Shown in pieces: positions 1 through 10,848 of a stretch of 64,000 bases of DNA. This DNA comes from Photobacterium sp. JCM 19050 (GTDB lineage Bacteria; Pseudomonadota; Gammaproteobacteria; Enterobacterales; Vibrionaceae). The position numbers and the translations under genes are program-made. Position 1 is the stretch's first letter. Each line of letters starts with the position of its first letter. The notes beneath the pieces are model-generated. The model saw only the letters and a program-made list of their open reading frames with translations, searched no databases and was not told the origin of the DNA. The stretch is taken from NCBI GenBank assembly GCA_001310455.1, contig BAXG01000018.1, positions 32,114 to 96,113 on the forward strand, given 5' to 3'.

Positions 1-15
1 TTAGAATCTGAGAAA

Positions 16-608
16 TTAAGCTGCGACTGCTTTTGCTGTCATTTCCGGCTTCTTTTCACCAACAGGCAAAATAGTGCGTCCGTACTCTTCATTAAGCACT
101 TGCGCCATTGCGAAATAAATTGCACTGGCACCACAAACAATGCCTTCAAAACCAGCAATGGTTCCGATGAATGCACTGCCTGTGAAATCGCGGGCTGCAA
201 GCAGGAAGAACAGGACAGTCAGGCTGCCAAATACGAATTGTTTCGCAAAGCAGTAACGCAGAGAACCCACAAACATAAATGCAGTAAAGATTCCCCACAT
301 TGCCAGATACCAACCCATGAAAGTATGAGGACTTGGTTCCGCCCAGCCCAGCTTAGGCATAACCATCAGACCAACCAGTGTCAGCCAGAAAAGTCCATAA
401 GAAGTGAAGGCTGTGGTACCGAAAGTGTTACCTTTCTTGAATTCCATAATACCCACGATCACCTGTGCCAGGCCGCCGTAGAAAATGCCCATGGCCAGAA
501 TCATTGAATCGATTGGGAAAAATCCAGCGTTATGGATATTCAGGAGAACAGTGGTCATGCCGAAGCCCATCAGCCGAGTGGCGCTGGGTTAGCCAGTTTT
601 TGTTCCAT
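16..608 (-). CDS. satP: Acetate/succinate:H+ symporter SatP (frameshifted)
   Basis: Inner-membrane acetate uptake protein of the GPR1/FUN34/YaaH family. The N-terminal family signature NPAPLG...GFGMTT and later segments (KKGNTFG, FTSYGLFWLTLV, CGASAIYFAMAQVLNEEYG) are clear, with about six hydrophobic helices. The reading frame breaks near 573-575: the family has PAPLGLMGFG, but here GGC is followed directly by TGATGG, so one base of GGCCTGATGG is missing. With that base restored the protein is 197 residues, close to E. coli SatP (188). The start ATG at 608 follows another ATG at 611, and an AAGG sequence lies just upstream. No operon partner is seen. The break looks like a sequence error, not decay, since the rest is well conserved. 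Confidence 0.9.
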
Positions 609-776
609 CATGCACCTTAGAAAAAAAGAAAATTAAAAGTAAAAAGGCGGCGCATTATGCTGAACTGGGCGAGCCAAGTAAACAGATACTGACATTCCGA
701 ATTAAATAGACACACTTTTTATCGCACTTTTTCATGTGCTCAACTTTTGCTCAACGTTTTCATAAAATACGCGCAC

Positions 777-803
777 AAAAAACCCGGCAAGAAGCCGGGT
801 TTT
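777..803 (-). terminator. Intrinsic terminator after the OFA-family transporter gene
   Basis: A GC-rich stem of AAACCCGGC paired with GCCGGGTTT has a five-base loop. Read on the minus strand it is followed by a T run, and it lies 20 bases beyond the stop of the transporter gene at 824. Confidence 0.8.
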
Positions 804-823
804 CAGACATCACAAAATCGACG

Positions 824-2046
824 TTATGCCAAAGCAGGTTTCGCTAAGGTTGACTCTGTTACCGGTTTGGTCACGGCAGACAGGACAATGGCGACACCCA
901 GCATCACAGCACAGATCATATATGCCACAGAGTAAGTACCGGTCATGTCCACTGCCACAGCGGCAACAACCGGGCCGATAAAGCCACTGATACCCCATGC
1001 GGTATACAACACACCATAGTTGGCACCGTAGTTTTTCAGGCCGTAATATTCAGCCGTAATTGATGGGAACACAGCAAGCAACGTACCGTAACCCACACCG
1101 GCCATTGCCGCACCAACCATAAGCGTAAACTCACCGTCATACCCGGCGAACATTGCCATGTTTACCGCCTGCATGATGAATGCCAGCATCAGGGTTTTAA
1201 CGCCACCGATCTTATCTGACAGAATACCCGCAGCAATTCGTCCACCCGAGTTAAATACTGACAGGATCACAACCAGAAATGCCGCCTGAGTAATGTTTGC
1301 CTGTTGGGCTGCAATTGAGGTGATATTCCCGATGATCATCAGGCCAGCAGAAGATGCCAGTGCATACATCGCCCACAGTGAATAAAACTGTGGAGTTTCA
1401 GCATACCGCGCCAGTCCATGCTCACCGGAGCGCTATCGGTTTTAGCTTTATAGCCAGCCGGTGTTTCAGGCACATATCCCTCTGGCGGATTACTGATCGT
1501 ACAGGCCAGTGGTACCGCAATGACCAGGATGCCTACACCCAGAATCATAAAGCTGTTGTTAATTCCGTACTCAGCGATCAGGCTAGATGTCAGCGGCGCA
1601 AGATATACCGCCGCCAGACCGAAACCCGCGGCAATCAGACCATTTACCAAGCCTTTCTTCGATGGGTGGAACCACTTCATCGCCGAAGGAGCCAGGCACG
1701 CATATCCAAAGCCAATGCCAACTCCGGTCAGGATACCGAACGTTAGGATCAGCACAATTGGTGATGTTGCAAAGCTGGATACGATCATACCCAGACCTAC
1801 CATTACGGTACCCAGAATCAGTACCTTACGCGGACCCATACGATCCTGTACGACTCCGGCGACAAGCAGGGAGAGTGAGAAACAGATTACGGCAACGGTG
1901 TAAGGCATTGAAGCGTCAGCGTTTGACCAACCTTGTTCAACCACCAGCGCTTGCTTGAAAACACTCCATGCATACAGGATACCCATACACAGGTTAATAC
2001 AGAAACCGGCAGCCAAAATGCGGGCAGCTTTATTCAGTTTAATCAT
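824..2046 (-). CDS. OFA-family MFS transporter (oxalate/formate antiporter-like; frameshifted)
   Basis: Twelve-helix major-facilitator protein of the OFA (oxalate/formate antiporter) family. The N-terminus has the family's short cytoplasmic lead and first helix (LAAGFCINLCMGILYAWSVF), then the loop motif DRMGPRKV between helices 2 and 3 and KWFHPSKKGLVNG near helix 5. The second half contains SDKIGGVKTLM. The frame breaks at about 1396-1398, where AAAACTCC has become AAACTCC; the family expectation is ML-KTPQFYSLWAMYAL. Repaired length is 407 residues, normal for OFA. The substrate cannot be told from sequence; members carry oxalate, formate, pyruvate or lactate. The gene stands alone with a terminator at 777-803. 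Confidence 0.82.
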
Positions 2047-2352
2047 TAGCTAACTCAATACTTTGAACGGAATGAGACTGCCTGGATTCCGACTGTACGA
2101 ATACCGGCAGGTTATTAATTGAATTCGTGAACCGGGAATACCGGCTGCAAAAGCGCGCGGAGTCTAGCAACTTGCGTGATGCCAATCAAAGCAAAGCAGC
2201 ACTTCCTTACAATTAAGACAAATCGCATATCAAAACTGTCATAAATAGCAGTTTTCTTTCATTTAAAAGGGAGTTTTTGAAAAGAATAAGTAAAGAATGT
2301 AGGCGGCAATTTGGCGGGAAAACAAAGCCCCCCGCCGGACAGGGACAGCAAA
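2047..2352. other. Intergenic region with no recognised gene
   Basis: This AT-rich stretch lies between the start of the OFA transporter gene and the end of the nitroreductase gene. It should hold the transporter promoter. GGCGGG and CCCGCC arms near 2311-2337 may form a weak terminator for the nitroreductase gene. I see no coding sequence. Confidence 0.5.
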
Positions 2353-3074
2353 TCAAAGAATGTTGAATCCTTTGCTTTTGAGGAATGTTTTCATAAACGG
2401 ACGAGCCTCTTTTGACAGCGTCTCGCCAATTTGTTCACTCCAGCTCATGTCTTTGTTGCCACCGGTGCGGGTGAGGTAGTACTCACGGACATCGCGGTCA
2501 TAGTCGGCCAGTTCCGCAGTATTCAGTTCTTGGTACCTGTCGGTGTGAAGCAGGATCGAAACCGGAAGACGGGGTTTAATCTCTGGATTTTGTGCAGGAT
2601 ACCCAAGGCACATACCAAACAGCGGTACAACCTGTTGTGGCAACTCAAGAAGTTCAGATACCTTGTCCGGATTATTGCGAATGCCACCTATATAGACCCC
2701 GCCCAATCCCATCGATTCTGCTGCCACCATGCGTTTTGCGCCATAAGGGCAGTATCAACTGCACCAATAAGGGTTTGTTCTGTGTAGCCGACACGGGCGT
2801 CCGGCTTTACAGCAAGATGTCGGTTGAAATCTGCGCACCAAACCAGAAATTCAGCAGCTTGCTCAACATAGGCTTGGTTTCCGGCAAGTGTGGCCAGTTT
2901 CGCACGCTTGTCGCTGTCGGTGATACGAATCACTGAAGTGCATTGAATGAAACTGGAAGACGATGCTGACCGAGCACAATCCAGAATCTGAGCAAGCTGT
3001 TCTGTGGAAATAGGCTCGTCGGAAAATTTACGAATAGAGCGATGGCTGAGTAACGTATCTATGACCTGATTCAT
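2353..3074 (-). CDS. nfsA: NADPH-dependent nitroreductase, NfsA/FRP type (frameshifted)
   Basis: Cytoplasmic FMN-dependent oxidoreductase that reduces nitro compounds or flavins. The N-terminal HRSIRKFSDEPIS motif, which contacts FMN phosphate, starts around residue 13, and the later GGVYIGGIRN and PLFGMCLGYP segments are typical of NfsA/FRP. The start at 3074 is chosen because AGGAG lies just upstream. The frame breaks near 2730, where GCAATGGTGG is expected and GCATGGTGG is found, one A missing. The repaired protein is 240 residues, the same as E. coli NfsA. Distinguishing NfsA from the flavin reductase FRP would need a tree. Confidence 0.87.
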
Positions 3075-3245
3075 CCCTGTATTCTCCTGTTTGCATGGTC
3101 GCTTTTTCCAAACTGCCATGGAAAAAGGTGCATGCGTGTCCGTGACATAGTTGTCCATAGAAAATGCATCAACGATCTCTCGTTGGTTACTCAGTTTTTA
3201 TCGTATGACCTGTAAGTTGGCAACCTGTACCTGTCACTCTTTAGT

Positions 3246-4429
3246 CTAACGGCTTTCTTCCAGATCAATTGAAATTTCAGCATCTGTACATACCCGCTCG
3301 AGAATATGTACCAAACGGTCTTTGTTCAGCGGAAGCGGATTGCCTTTGATAGAGCTGGATTTGAGTGCGTCTTCGGCAACTTCTTCAAACATGGTGTTAC
3401 ACAGGCCAAAATCACACAAACCCGGTAATTCAAGCCGTCGAAGCGTGCGCTTAACCCACCGGATACCATCAATGATTTCCGCATTCATGCGACCGGTCAG
3501 CAGACAGGCAAGCTGGCGATAGCGATTCAATACATCAATTCGCCCGGCTTCGCGTGCCGCAAAGACGTTCTCTTGCATCACATAAGGTGCAAGCTGAGCG
3601 GTAATAATGCCGTGCCCGACCGGTAAACGTCCCCCCAGCGCAGCAGCCAGGCCGTGTGCCGCACCAAGCTTACCATTCGACATAGCCATCCCACCCAACA
3701 TCGCAGCAAACGCCATGTCTGCGCGGGCACGCGGCTCATCATCCTCACAGGCAGGCAATATGGCGGAAGCCAAGCGGCGAATACCTTCTTCGCAGACCAT
3801 ATCAGTCAGTGGGTTCGGGTCACTGCAAACATAAGACTCCATCAGGTGGGTAAATGCATCCATCGCAGCATAGCCCGACAACGCCCGGTCGGTACCGTAA
3901 GTCAACGTGGGGTCGACAATAGCCATGGTGGGAAGCAGTTCCGGGCTTCGTATAGCAGCCTTCATGTTTTCCTGAGCAGACTTCAATACTGCATTACGGG
4001 TCACTTCAGAGCCGGTCCCGGCAGTTGTTGGAATGGCAATAAAGGGAAGCGGTTTTGCACTTAACGGCAATGCTCTGCCAACAATTTCGATGTAGTCATA
4101 GACGCTGCCTTGGTTGGGAATCAGGCCGAAAGTGCTTTACCCGTATCGATAACGCTGCCACCCCCGATGGAAATCACCATATCCGGTTTAAATTGACGCC
4201 CGGCTGCTGCCAGTTCTTCAATCATGGCGATCAGGGGCTCGCCATGGACAGCGACTTGCTGGTAGCGAATATTCTGTAATTTGAAATAGCTGATGATGGG
4301 TTGTGCCCGCTCATCGTTTTTTCCAGTCACCAGCAACGCACTGTATCCGTACTGGTTAAAAAGGCTCAGCGAATTCATAAGTGCACCTTCGCCAAAGACG
4401 ATTCGCGTCGCTGTCATAAACTGGAACAT
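3246..4429 (-). CDS. Iron-containing alcohol dehydrogenase (frameshifted)
   Basis: Group III, metal-dependent NAD(P)-linked alcohol dehydrogenase. The N-terminal Rossmann-like half has the dinucleotide motif IGGGSVIDTGKAL; the C-terminal half has PTTAGTGSEVT and the metal-binding histidine segments FTHLMESYV and AHGLAAALGG...VGHG. The start at 4429 has AAGGAG upstream. The frame breaks near 4123-4125: the first part ends ...KALSA then TGA, but adding one C (GCCCTGATT for GCCTGATT) restores a continuous ALIPNQGSVYDYIEIVG. Repaired length is 394 residues, normal for the family. Substrate (ethanol, butanol, propanediol or another) is not decided by sequence, and neighbours give no clue. Confidence 0.85.
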
Positions 4430-4720
4430 AACTACTCCTTGTCGTAAAAACATCTGTTGAAAGTAACTTGTAAGATCCGGCATATCATCGCTTTGATTCA
4501 GCACAGGTTTATCACACTCAGACAAGGTACAGAGAGAATATGCGCGCTCTGTCACGCACCGTACGCCTCTGTAATGCTTACAAATACAGGCTGGATTTCC
4601 CCACTAGAAAATGCGATTCCAATCAATAGATGGAACCTATCATAACAAGAGGCTCTCCCCTCTTTTCTCGTTGTCAGGATTCAGGCATAGTTGTCACCAA
4701 CAAGAACGAAGGAGAATTTT

Positions 4721-4984
4721 ATGTTTGTCGTGATTTTTGGTCGCCCGGGTTGCCCATTCTGTGTTCGAGCTAAGGAACTGGCTGAAAAGCTCCAGGCCGA
4801 GCGTGACGATTTCAATTACCGCTACGTAGATATTCACGCGGAAGGCATCAGCAAAGCTGACCTTGAAAAAACAGTCGGTAAGCCTGTTGAAACCGTTCCA
4901 CAAATCTTCGTCGATCAGCAACACATTGGTGGTTGTACCGATTTCGAAGCCTATGCAAAAGAAAACCTCGGCCTGTTCAACTAA
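4721..4984 (+). CDS. grxA: Glutaredoxin 1
   Basis: Small cytoplasmic thiol-disulfide oxidoreductase of 87 residues that uses glutathione to reduce ribonucleotide reductase and other proteins. The active site GCPFC has cysteines at 11 and 14. The cis-proline segment (ETVPQIFVDQQHIGG) is typical of glutaredoxins. The ATG at 4721 is chosen over an upstream in-frame ATG at 4691 because GAAGGAG precedes it at good spacing. A terminator follows at 5008-5033. Its neighbour is ybjL, the same pairing as in E. coli. Confidence 0.96.
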   Translation: MFVVIFGRPGCPFCVRAKELAEKLQAERDDFNYRYVDIHAEGISKADLEKTVGKPVETVPQIFVDQQHIGGCTDFEAYAKENLGLFN

Positions 4985-5007
4985 TCCAAACCGGTAAAGT
5001 TTCTGAG

Positions 5008-5033
5008 AAGCGCAGCACCTGCTGCGCTTTTTG
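5008..5033 (+). terminator. Intrinsic terminator of grxA
   Basis: AAGCGCAGC pairs with GCTGCGCTT around a short loop and is followed by TTTTTGTTT, 24 bases after the grxA stop. The stretch from here to 5311 holds nothing else I recognise. Confidence 0.85.
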
Positions 5034-5311
5034 TTTATCTCCCGTCCCCTCCTGAACATTTCCTGCCTGTTCTGAAATAGTCGACTCATTGGTTCCAACA
5101 AAAGCATTTCAGCCGGTGAGAATGATCGCTTAATACCTTGGAATGAATTTATCTCATGCTTTGAGAAATCTAATGCGCAGACGAAAATTTTTACCATTGG
5201 ACACTGAACCAGCAGTTGAGCGAATTCCCAGCAAGTTTTGCATTACATCGAGCTGCAAACCGCTATAATGTGCCATCTATTCGTGACCTGCCAAAAGCCA
5301 AATAACTTACC

Positions 5312-6997
5312 GTGAACATTGATGTTGTAGACCTTCTGCACCAAAACGATATCCTGTTGCTTTTTGTCACCCTTGCTATAGGTCTGACTCTCGGAAAAAT
5401 CCGGATTGGTACCATGCAATTCGGTAATTCAATCGGTGTATTGCTCACAGCCCTTCTTCTGGGTAATGCCGGGTTTTCTTTTTCTCCCGATGCCCTCAGT
5501 ATTGGCTTTATGCTGTTTATTTTCTGCGTCGGTATCGAAGCAGGTCCTAACTTCTTCGGCATATTTTTCCGCGATGGCAAGTCATATCTTGTTCTGGCCC
5601 TCACCGTCCTGATTACTGCGGTTGTCCTGACGTTGGTATTCGCCAAACATCTCCATATCGACTTTGGTATCGCTACCGGTATGATGGCGGGCGCACTGAC
5701 GGCAACCCCGGTTCTTGTGGGAGCCAAAGACGCCTTGTCCAGTGGCTTGTCCAGCGATAAATTCGATCCCAATGCCATTGCCCACATTGTAGACAACCTC
5801 AGCGTTGGCTACGCCATGTCATACCTGGTTGGCCTGGTCAGCCTTATTATGCTGGCTAAACTGCTGCCAAAATTACAAAAGCAAAACCTTGAACATTCGG
5901 CGCAACAAATTGCATTGGAGCGCGGCCTCGGCTCTTCTGCACAGCGCAAGGTTTACCTGCCGATCATTCGTGCCTACCGTGTGGGCCCGGAACTGATTAA
6001 ATGGATTGACGGCCGTAACCTTCGCGAGCTGGGTATTTACCGCCAAACCGGTTGTTATATCGAGCGGATCCGCCGTAACGGCATTCTGGCAAACCCGGAT
6101 GGTGATGCTATCTTGCAGGAAGGCGATGAAATCGCGCTGGTAGGCTACCCAGACAGCCATGCTCGCCTTGACCCGAGTTTCCGCAATGGCAAGGAAGTGT
6201 TCGACCGTGACCTGCTGGACCTGCGCATCGCAGACGAAGAGATTGTTGTTAAAAATGACAGCATTGTTGGCAAGCGCTTGTCTGATTTAAACCTGTCTGA
6301 ATACGGCTGTTTCCTCAACCGTGTTGTCCGCGCTCAGATTGAAATGCCTTTGGATCACAACATCTTCATCGCGAAAGGCGACGTCCTTCAGGTAAGTGGT
6401 GAGCGCAGCCGCGTAATGGGTCTGGCTGAACGTATTGGTTTTGTGTCCATTCACAGCCAGATTGCAGACCTGCTGGCGTTTTGCTGTTTCTTCATTCTGG
6501 GCTCTGCGCTCGGCATGATTACCATGACCTTCGGGCATGTGACATTTGGCCTGGGTAATGCTGCCGGTCTTCTTATCTCCGGTATCACGCTGGGTTTCCT
6601 GCGCGCCAACCACCCTACATTCGGCTATGTACCGCAAGGCGCACTGAATATGATTAAAGACCTTGGCCTGATGACCTTTATGGTGGGTGTTGGCCTGAGT
6701 GCAGGTGGGAACCTTTGGGAACATCTGGCACAAATGGGTTTGAAGATTGTTTTCGCCAGTTTCTGTGTCAGCGTCATTCCGGTGATTGTGGCTTATCTGG
6801 TCGGTGCCTATATCCTCAAGATGAACCGCGCGCTTCTGTTCGGGGCGATTGTCGGAGCACGTACCTGCGCACCGGCAATGGACATGATCACAGAGTATGC
6901 CCGAAGCACTATCCCGGCACTGGGATACGCCGGTACCTACGCCATCGCAAACATCTTGCTGACTTTGGCCGGCACCTTGTTGATAATACTGTCGTAA
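5312..6997 (+). CDS. ybjL: YbjL-type putative transporter (AspT/YidE superfamily)
   Basis: Inner-membrane protein of 561 residues. Five or so helices at each end flank a cytoplasmic centre (about residues 200-375) made of two RCK_C/TrkA-C domains; segments such as [20 protein letters not shown] and [15 protein letters not shown] mark them. The C-terminal transport half has [12 protein letters not shown] and [19 protein letters not shown]. This architecture matches aspartate:alanine exchanger relatives, and the match to E. coli YbjL is close over the full length. The start is GTG at 5312 with only a weak ribosome-binding site. The substrate of YbjL is unknown to me. The gene is intact. Confidence 0.93.
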   Translation: MNIDVVDLLHQNDILLLFVTLAIGLTLGKIRIGTMQFGNSIGVLLTALLLGNAGFSFSPDALSIGFMLFIFCVGIEAGPNFFGIFFRDGKSYLVLALTVLITAVVLTLVFAKHLHIDFGIATGMMAGALTATPVLVGAKDALSSGLSSDKFDPNAIAHIVDNLSVGYAMSYLVGLVSLIMLAKLLPKLQKQNLEHSAQQIALERGLGSSAQRKVYLPIIRAYRVGPELIKWIDGRNLRELGIYRQTGCYIERIRRNGILANPDGDAILQEGDEIALVGYPDSHARLDPSFRNGKEVFDRDLLDLRIADEEIVVKNDSIVGKRLSDLNLSEYGCFLNRVVRAQIEMPLDHNIFIAKGDVLQVSGERSRVMGLAERIGFVSIHSQIADLLAFCCFFILGSALGMITMTFGHVTFGLGNAAGLLISGITLGFLRANHPTFGYVPQGALNMIKDLGLMTFMVGVGLSAGGNLWEHLAQMGLKIVFASFCVSVIPVIVAYLVGAYILKMNRALLFGAIVGARTCAPAMDMITEYARSTIPALGYAGTYAIANILLTLAGTLLIILS

Positions 6998-7003
6998 ATA
7001 CTG

Positions 7004-7029
7004 AAAAACCGGCTACGGCCGGTTTTTTT
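7004..7029 (+). terminator. Intrinsic terminator of ybjL
   Basis: AAAAACCGGC and GCCGGTTTTTTT form a strong stem with T run seven bases after the ybjL stop. Confidence 0.88.
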
Positions 7030-7250
7030 GTCCCCTTCACAACGATATCCCTTTGGATTGGGCAAATCTGTTCAACTGGCAGAATTCCAGAATCGTCACC
7101 TACTTGCTCTAGGGAATCTCATTTCTGCTCATTCAGACGGTTTAAACTCCTTCATCTAAAGGACGTGTTTATCCTTCGAATTTCTCCTGCCGGGAATCAA
7201 TTTTGTTTCTCACAAGGCGGAAGAATCGAAAGATTACACCAATTGAATTA

Positions 7251-7372
7251 ATTTGTTGGTCAGAGAAGACGCAGGAAAAATCATTCAGTTCAACGCGCGA
7301 GTTGCAGGTGCTAGTGGCGCTAACATCAAAACGAGCAACGAAGTAATGGATGATTTTAACCAGTCAGAATGG
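7251..7372 (+). repeat. Dispersed intergenic repeat, family A, copy 1
   Basis: This stretch resembles 47283-47401 in the same orientation. Shared blocks include ATTGGTCAGA-like, ATCATTCAGTT, GCTAACATCAAAACGA, and a final GTCAGAATGG/GTTAGAATGA. The two copies differ by many substitutions and small gaps, so they are old relatives. No open frame is shared, which argues for a non-coding element. Confidence 0.7.
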
Positions 7373-7463
7373 TCAATGAATGAGTCTGATTGGTATAAAT
7401 ACCTCCAGACCAATGAAAAGATCCAGAGGACAATAAGAGTATCCGTGAGAAGGTGATTGTTTT

Positions 7464-7553
7464 TATACCCAAACCACCTCAAGGTGCGTCATTCAGAGTG
7501 ATTTCAGTGCGTTCAATTCAAGGAAAATACCTGAAGGAATGGCTGTTCCCTTT
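7464..7553 (+). repeat. Dispersed intergenic repeat, family B, copy 1 (identical inverted copy at 31077-31166)
   Basis: These 90 bases are, by my reading, identical to the reverse complement of 31077-31166. The element opens with TATACCCAAACCACCTCAAG and ends with GTTCCCTTT. A related hairpin with the same opening lies at 32449-32501. Perfect identity over 90 non-coding bases 23.5 kb apart points to recent copying or gene conversion. Confidence 0.88.
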
Positions 7554-7662
7554 CAAAGGTATTTGACACAGAAGTGGACGCACTGAAACACTCCGGATGG
7601 GCGAGTTTGATTGGCTCTCATTCCGCGTTGCTGTTTCCCGGGTAGAGCGAAATTAGGGATAC

Positions 7663-7692
7663 AAAAAAGCCGCTGAAATCAGCGGCCTTTTT
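7663..7692 (-). terminator. Intrinsic terminator of pgsA
   Basis: GCCGCTGA pairs with TCAGCGGC; read on the minus strand it ends in TTTTTTG. It lies beyond the pgsA stop at 7721. Confidence 0.85.
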
Positions 7693-7720
7693 GACATGTA
7701 GTTGAAGAACTTAGCATTAA

Positions 7721-8277
7721 TTACATATGTTCATCGGACAGCAAGTCATCTTTTGCGGCAAGCAGGTACTGGTACATGGACCAATACGTCAGTGCTGTCG
7801 CCACATAAAGCAACACGTAACCCGCCAGAATAATTTCACCGTTCGGGCGCCACAACAGCAGCGTCAATGCCAGCATCTGGGTTGCCGTTTTAAATTTACC
7901 TACCCAGGAAACCGCGACAGAAGCGCGTTTACCCAGTTCAGCCATCCACTCGCGAAGGGCTGAAATAATGACTTCACGGGCTATCATCGTCGCCGCTGGA
8001 TGGTGATCCAGATGGAGTGGTAGTGTTCAGCAATAAGTACCAGCGCAATGGCGACCATGACCTTGTCGGCAACCGGGTCGAGAAACGCCCCAAAGCGAGT
8101 TGTCTGCCCAAGCGTTCTGGCCAGATAGCCGTCCAACCAGTCAGTAAAACCGGCAATAACAAACAGTAACGCAGTGACAAATGGCGCCCAGCTGTATGGA
8201 AGATAGAATGCGATAACAAAAAATGGGATGAGCGCGACGCGTAGCAGCGTCAGTATTGTTGGTATATTCAGGCGCAT
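7721..8277 (-). CDS. pgsA: CDP-diacylglycerol--glycerol-3-phosphate 3-phosphatidyltransferase (frameshifted)
   Basis: Inner-membrane enzyme that makes phosphatidylglycerophosphate, the first committed step to phosphatidylglycerol and cardiolipin. The CDP-alcohol transferase motif is complete: DWLDGYLAR followed by [10 protein letters not shown] carries the aspartates that bind metal. The frame breaks near 7998-7999, where ATCCCAGCG has lost one C; repair gives [25 protein letters not shown] and a 185-residue protein, against 182 in E. coli. This gene is normally essential, so the break is very unlikely to be real. It follows uvrC as in E. coli, in the order uvrY-uvrC-pgsA. Confidence 0.93.
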
Positions 8278-8322
8278 AGGATTTCGCTGGTAAATTTACA
8301 ACAGGGCTATGTTGCCCGAACC

Positions 8323-10158
8323 TCAGGAGTGTTGCAATGAAGAATGGATTTTCTCCGCCAATGTTTTACTGATTCCAGGAACTTTGGCGATTTCTTCAAC
8401 ACTTGCCCGTTTAAGCTCCTGCAATCCGCCAAGATATTTAAGTATTGCCTGCCGGCGTTTCGGCCCGACACCTTCAATTTCCTGGAGAACACTTTTCTGC
8501 CGCGCTTTCGCTCTTTTCTGCCGGTGACCACCAATAGCATGGTTGTGACTCTCATCCCGGATATGCTGGATTAGGTGTAACGCCGGCGCATCTGATGGCA
8601 ACGTAAAACTTTCGCCATCCACTTTTATCAACGTCTCCAATCCCGGTTTCCGGGTGGTACCTTTTGCGACACCCAATAGTAGTGTCTGCTTAGGCCAGTC
8701 AGCCATCAGTGGACGCATCACACTCCAGGCCCGGTTCAACTGCCCCTTACCGCCATCAATGAAAATAATGTCAGGGATTTTTTCTTCATCCAGTTGCTTT
8801 CCGTAACGCTTTTCCAGAGCCTGCGCCATTGCCGCATAATCATCACCACCGGTAATTCCAGAGATATTGTAGCGCCGGTACTCGGGCTTAACGGGGCCAT
8901 CCCGGTTAAATACCACACAGGACGCTACCGTCTGCTCACCCATCGTATGCGATATGTCAAAGCATTCCATGCGCTGAATTTGCTCTAGGTTCAGAGCTTC
9001 ACACAGGGCATCAAAGCGTTGGTGAATGGTCATCCGGTGGTTAATTTTGCTGGTAAGGGCAGACAAGGCATTCGTCTGGGCCAATTTGAGAAAGCGAGCC
9101 CGAGTTCCCCTTGGCCTGCACTGGATCTGAATTTTACGGCCAGCCATTTCAGTGAGTGTTTCGCTGAGCAATTGCGTTTCCTCACCCAAGTCAACCCCAG
9201 CAAGAATGACACTCGGCAAGGTTCTCCCGTGCTCCTGTTGCAGGTAATACTGCCCGAGGAAACCGGAAACCAACTCCGCGAGTTGGGTATCGGCCGGCAT
9301 TTTTGGAAAGTAACTACGGCTGCCAAGCACTTTCCCCTGGCGCAGAAAAAGAACGTGGATGCAAGCAACCCCGCTCTCTACCGCCACACCAACAACATCA
9401 AGGTCGTCATCACTGTCATGGGAAACAAACTGCTGTTCCTGAACCCGTCTCAATGCCTGAATCTGGTCCCGGTATTCGGCGGCCTTTTCAAACTGTAACG
9501 TCGCACTGGCTTTTTCCATTTTTTCCACCAGCAATGAAATGACCTGGCGATCCTTCCCCTGCAAAAACAACCGTGCGTGATTCACTAATTCCGCATACTC
9601 GTCATCAGAAACATACCCCTCTACACAGGGGGCAGAGCAGCGGCCAATTTGGTACATCAGGCAAGGGCGCGTGCGGTTTGCATACACGGAATCTTCGCAC
9701 TGCCTGACCGGGAAAATACGCTGAAGTAAATGCAGACTTTGTCGCACCGCACCCGAATCCGGGTAAGGTCCGAAGTACTCACCTTTACGGCGTTTCGCCC
9801 CCCGATGCATGCTCAATCGAGGGTGTTCATGGCTGGTCAGTAGAATAAATGGATACGACTTATCATCACGAAGCAGGACGTTGTAACGCGGAAGGTATTT
9901 CTTAATCAGGTTGTGTTCGAGGATCAGCGCTTCGGTCTCGGTATGGGTTACCGTGACTTCTACGGAAGCAATCTGACGCACCAATGCACGCGTTTTCTCA
10001 CCCGGTACATTAATCCGGAAGTAGCTTGAAAGGCGCTTTTTGAGATCTTTGGCTTTACCGACATAAATCACCTCACCATCGGCATCTTTCATTCGGTAAA
10101 CGCCGGGTTGGTGAGGGACAGTTTTCAGGAAACTTTTGGGTTCAAATGAATCAGGCAC
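8323..10158 (-). CDS. uvrC: Excinuclease ABC subunit C
   Basis: Nucleotide excision repair nuclease of 611 residues that makes both incisions around a lesion handed over by UvrA/UvrB. The GIY-YIG domain is at residues 19-48 (GVYRM...[15 protein letters not shown]), a cysteine cluster at about 155-180 (four cysteines, [13 protein letters not shown]...CSAPC) fits the reported iron-sulfur site, the UVR/UvrB-binding motif is at about 205-240, the RNase H-like nuclease has [15 protein letters not shown] and [11 protein letters not shown], and helix-hairpin-helix motifs end the protein ([23 protein letters not shown]). The start codon is GTG at 10158. The gene is intact and sits 46 bases after uvrY. 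Confidence 0.97.
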   Translation of the reverse strand: MPDSFEPKSFLKTVPHQPGVYRMKDADGEVIYVGKAKDLKKRLSSYFRINVPGEKTRALVRQIASVEVTVTHTETEALILEHNLIKKYLPRYNVLLRDDKSYPFILLTSHEHPRLSMHRGAKRRKGEYFGPYPDSGAVRQSLHLLQRIFPVRQCEDSVYANRTRPCLMYQIGRCSAPCVEGYVSDDEYAELVNHARLFLQGKDRQVISLLVEKMEKASATLQFEKAAEYRDQIQALRRVQEQQFVSHDSDDDLDVVGVAVESGVACIHVLFLRQGKVLGSRSYFPKMPADTQLAELVSGFLGQYYLQQEHGRTLPSVILAGVDLGEETQLLSETLTEMAGRKIQIQCRPRGTRARFLKLAQTNALSALTSKINHRMTIHQRFDALCEALNLEQIQRMECFDISHTMGEQTVASCVVFNRDGPVKPEYRRYNISGITGGDDYAAMAQALEKRYGKQLDEEKIPDIIFIDGGKGQLNRAWSVMRPLMADWPKQTLLLGVAKGTTRKPGLETLIKVDGESFTLPSDAPALHLIQHIRDESHNHAIGGHRQKRAKARQKSVLQEIEGVGPKRRQAILKYLGGLQELKRASVEEIAKVPGISKTLAEKIHSSLQHS

Positions 10159-10204
10159 AGCGACAATATTTCTGCTTGAGGTTTATCGACCCTTTTCAGA
10201 AAGC

Positions 10205-10848
10205 CTACAAACTCTCTGTATCAAGGATACCGTGTCGGATAGCCAGGTGAGTCAACTCTACATCGCCTTTGATTGAAAGCTTTTCGAAAAGACGATAGCG
10301 ATAGCTGTTCACTGTCTTCGGACTGAGGTTCAGTTTCTCAGAAATATCGGTAACTTTCTCCCCTTTTGTAATCATCAACATGATTTGCAGTTCTCGCTCA
10401 GAAAGGTTTTTGAACGGATTTTCTGCTGCCGGAGAAAATTGGCTGAGCGCCATCTGCTGCGCAATTTCAGGAGAAATGTAACGTTGCCCGGAATGAACCT
10501 GGCGGATTGCATTAACCATTTCATCCGGCCCAGCACCTTTTGTCAGGTAGCCTGCAGCACCCGCTTGCATCACTTTTGTCGGGAACGGATTCTCTGTATG
10601 AACAGTCAGTACGATAATTTTACATCCGGGTTGGCACGGAGAATCTTCCGCGTGGCTTCCAAACCACCGATACCCGGCATATTCATGTCCATCAAAACGA
10701 TATCGGCATGGGACTGGCGACACCATTTGACGGCTTCTTCTCCACTGTGGGCTTCCCCTACCACTTTAATTCCACGAACATCTTCTAAAAGACGTCTTAT
10801 CCCTGTGCGAACCAGTTCATGATCATCGACAAGAAAAACACTGATCAA
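10205..10848 (-). CDS. uvrY: Response regulator UvrY/GacA (frameshifted)
   Basis: Response regulator of the BarA/UvrY (GacS/GacA) system, which drives the small RNAs that titrate CsrA. The receiver has D8, D9 and phosphoacceptor D54 (VLMDMNMPGIGGLEATRK). The LuxR-type helix-turn-helix is LSERELQIMLMITKG...LSPKTVNSYRYRLFEKL. The start is a TTG at 10848, chosen because GGAG lies at ideal distance (GGAGTACATAGC) and the protein then begins at the receiver domain; an in-frame ATG at 10968 would add 40 residues with no homology. The frame breaks at 10618-10621 where GTAAAAATTATC has lost one A. Repaired length is 214 residues. Confidence 0.92.

Larger units (their letters stand above)
7030..7662. 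other. Intergenic region built largely of dispersed repeats
   Basis: No gene is supported between the ybjL terminator and the pgsA terminator. Two repeat segments, annotated separately at 7251-7372 and 7464-7553, each have a partner elsewhere in the window. Short open frames here are poor in coding character and cross the repeats. Confidence 0.7.

Noticed and set aside
6715..7251. Plus-strand open frame of 178 codons overlapping the end of ybjL
   Set aside because: It is an out-of-frame reading of ybjL, its terminator and the following repeat, with no family resemblance.
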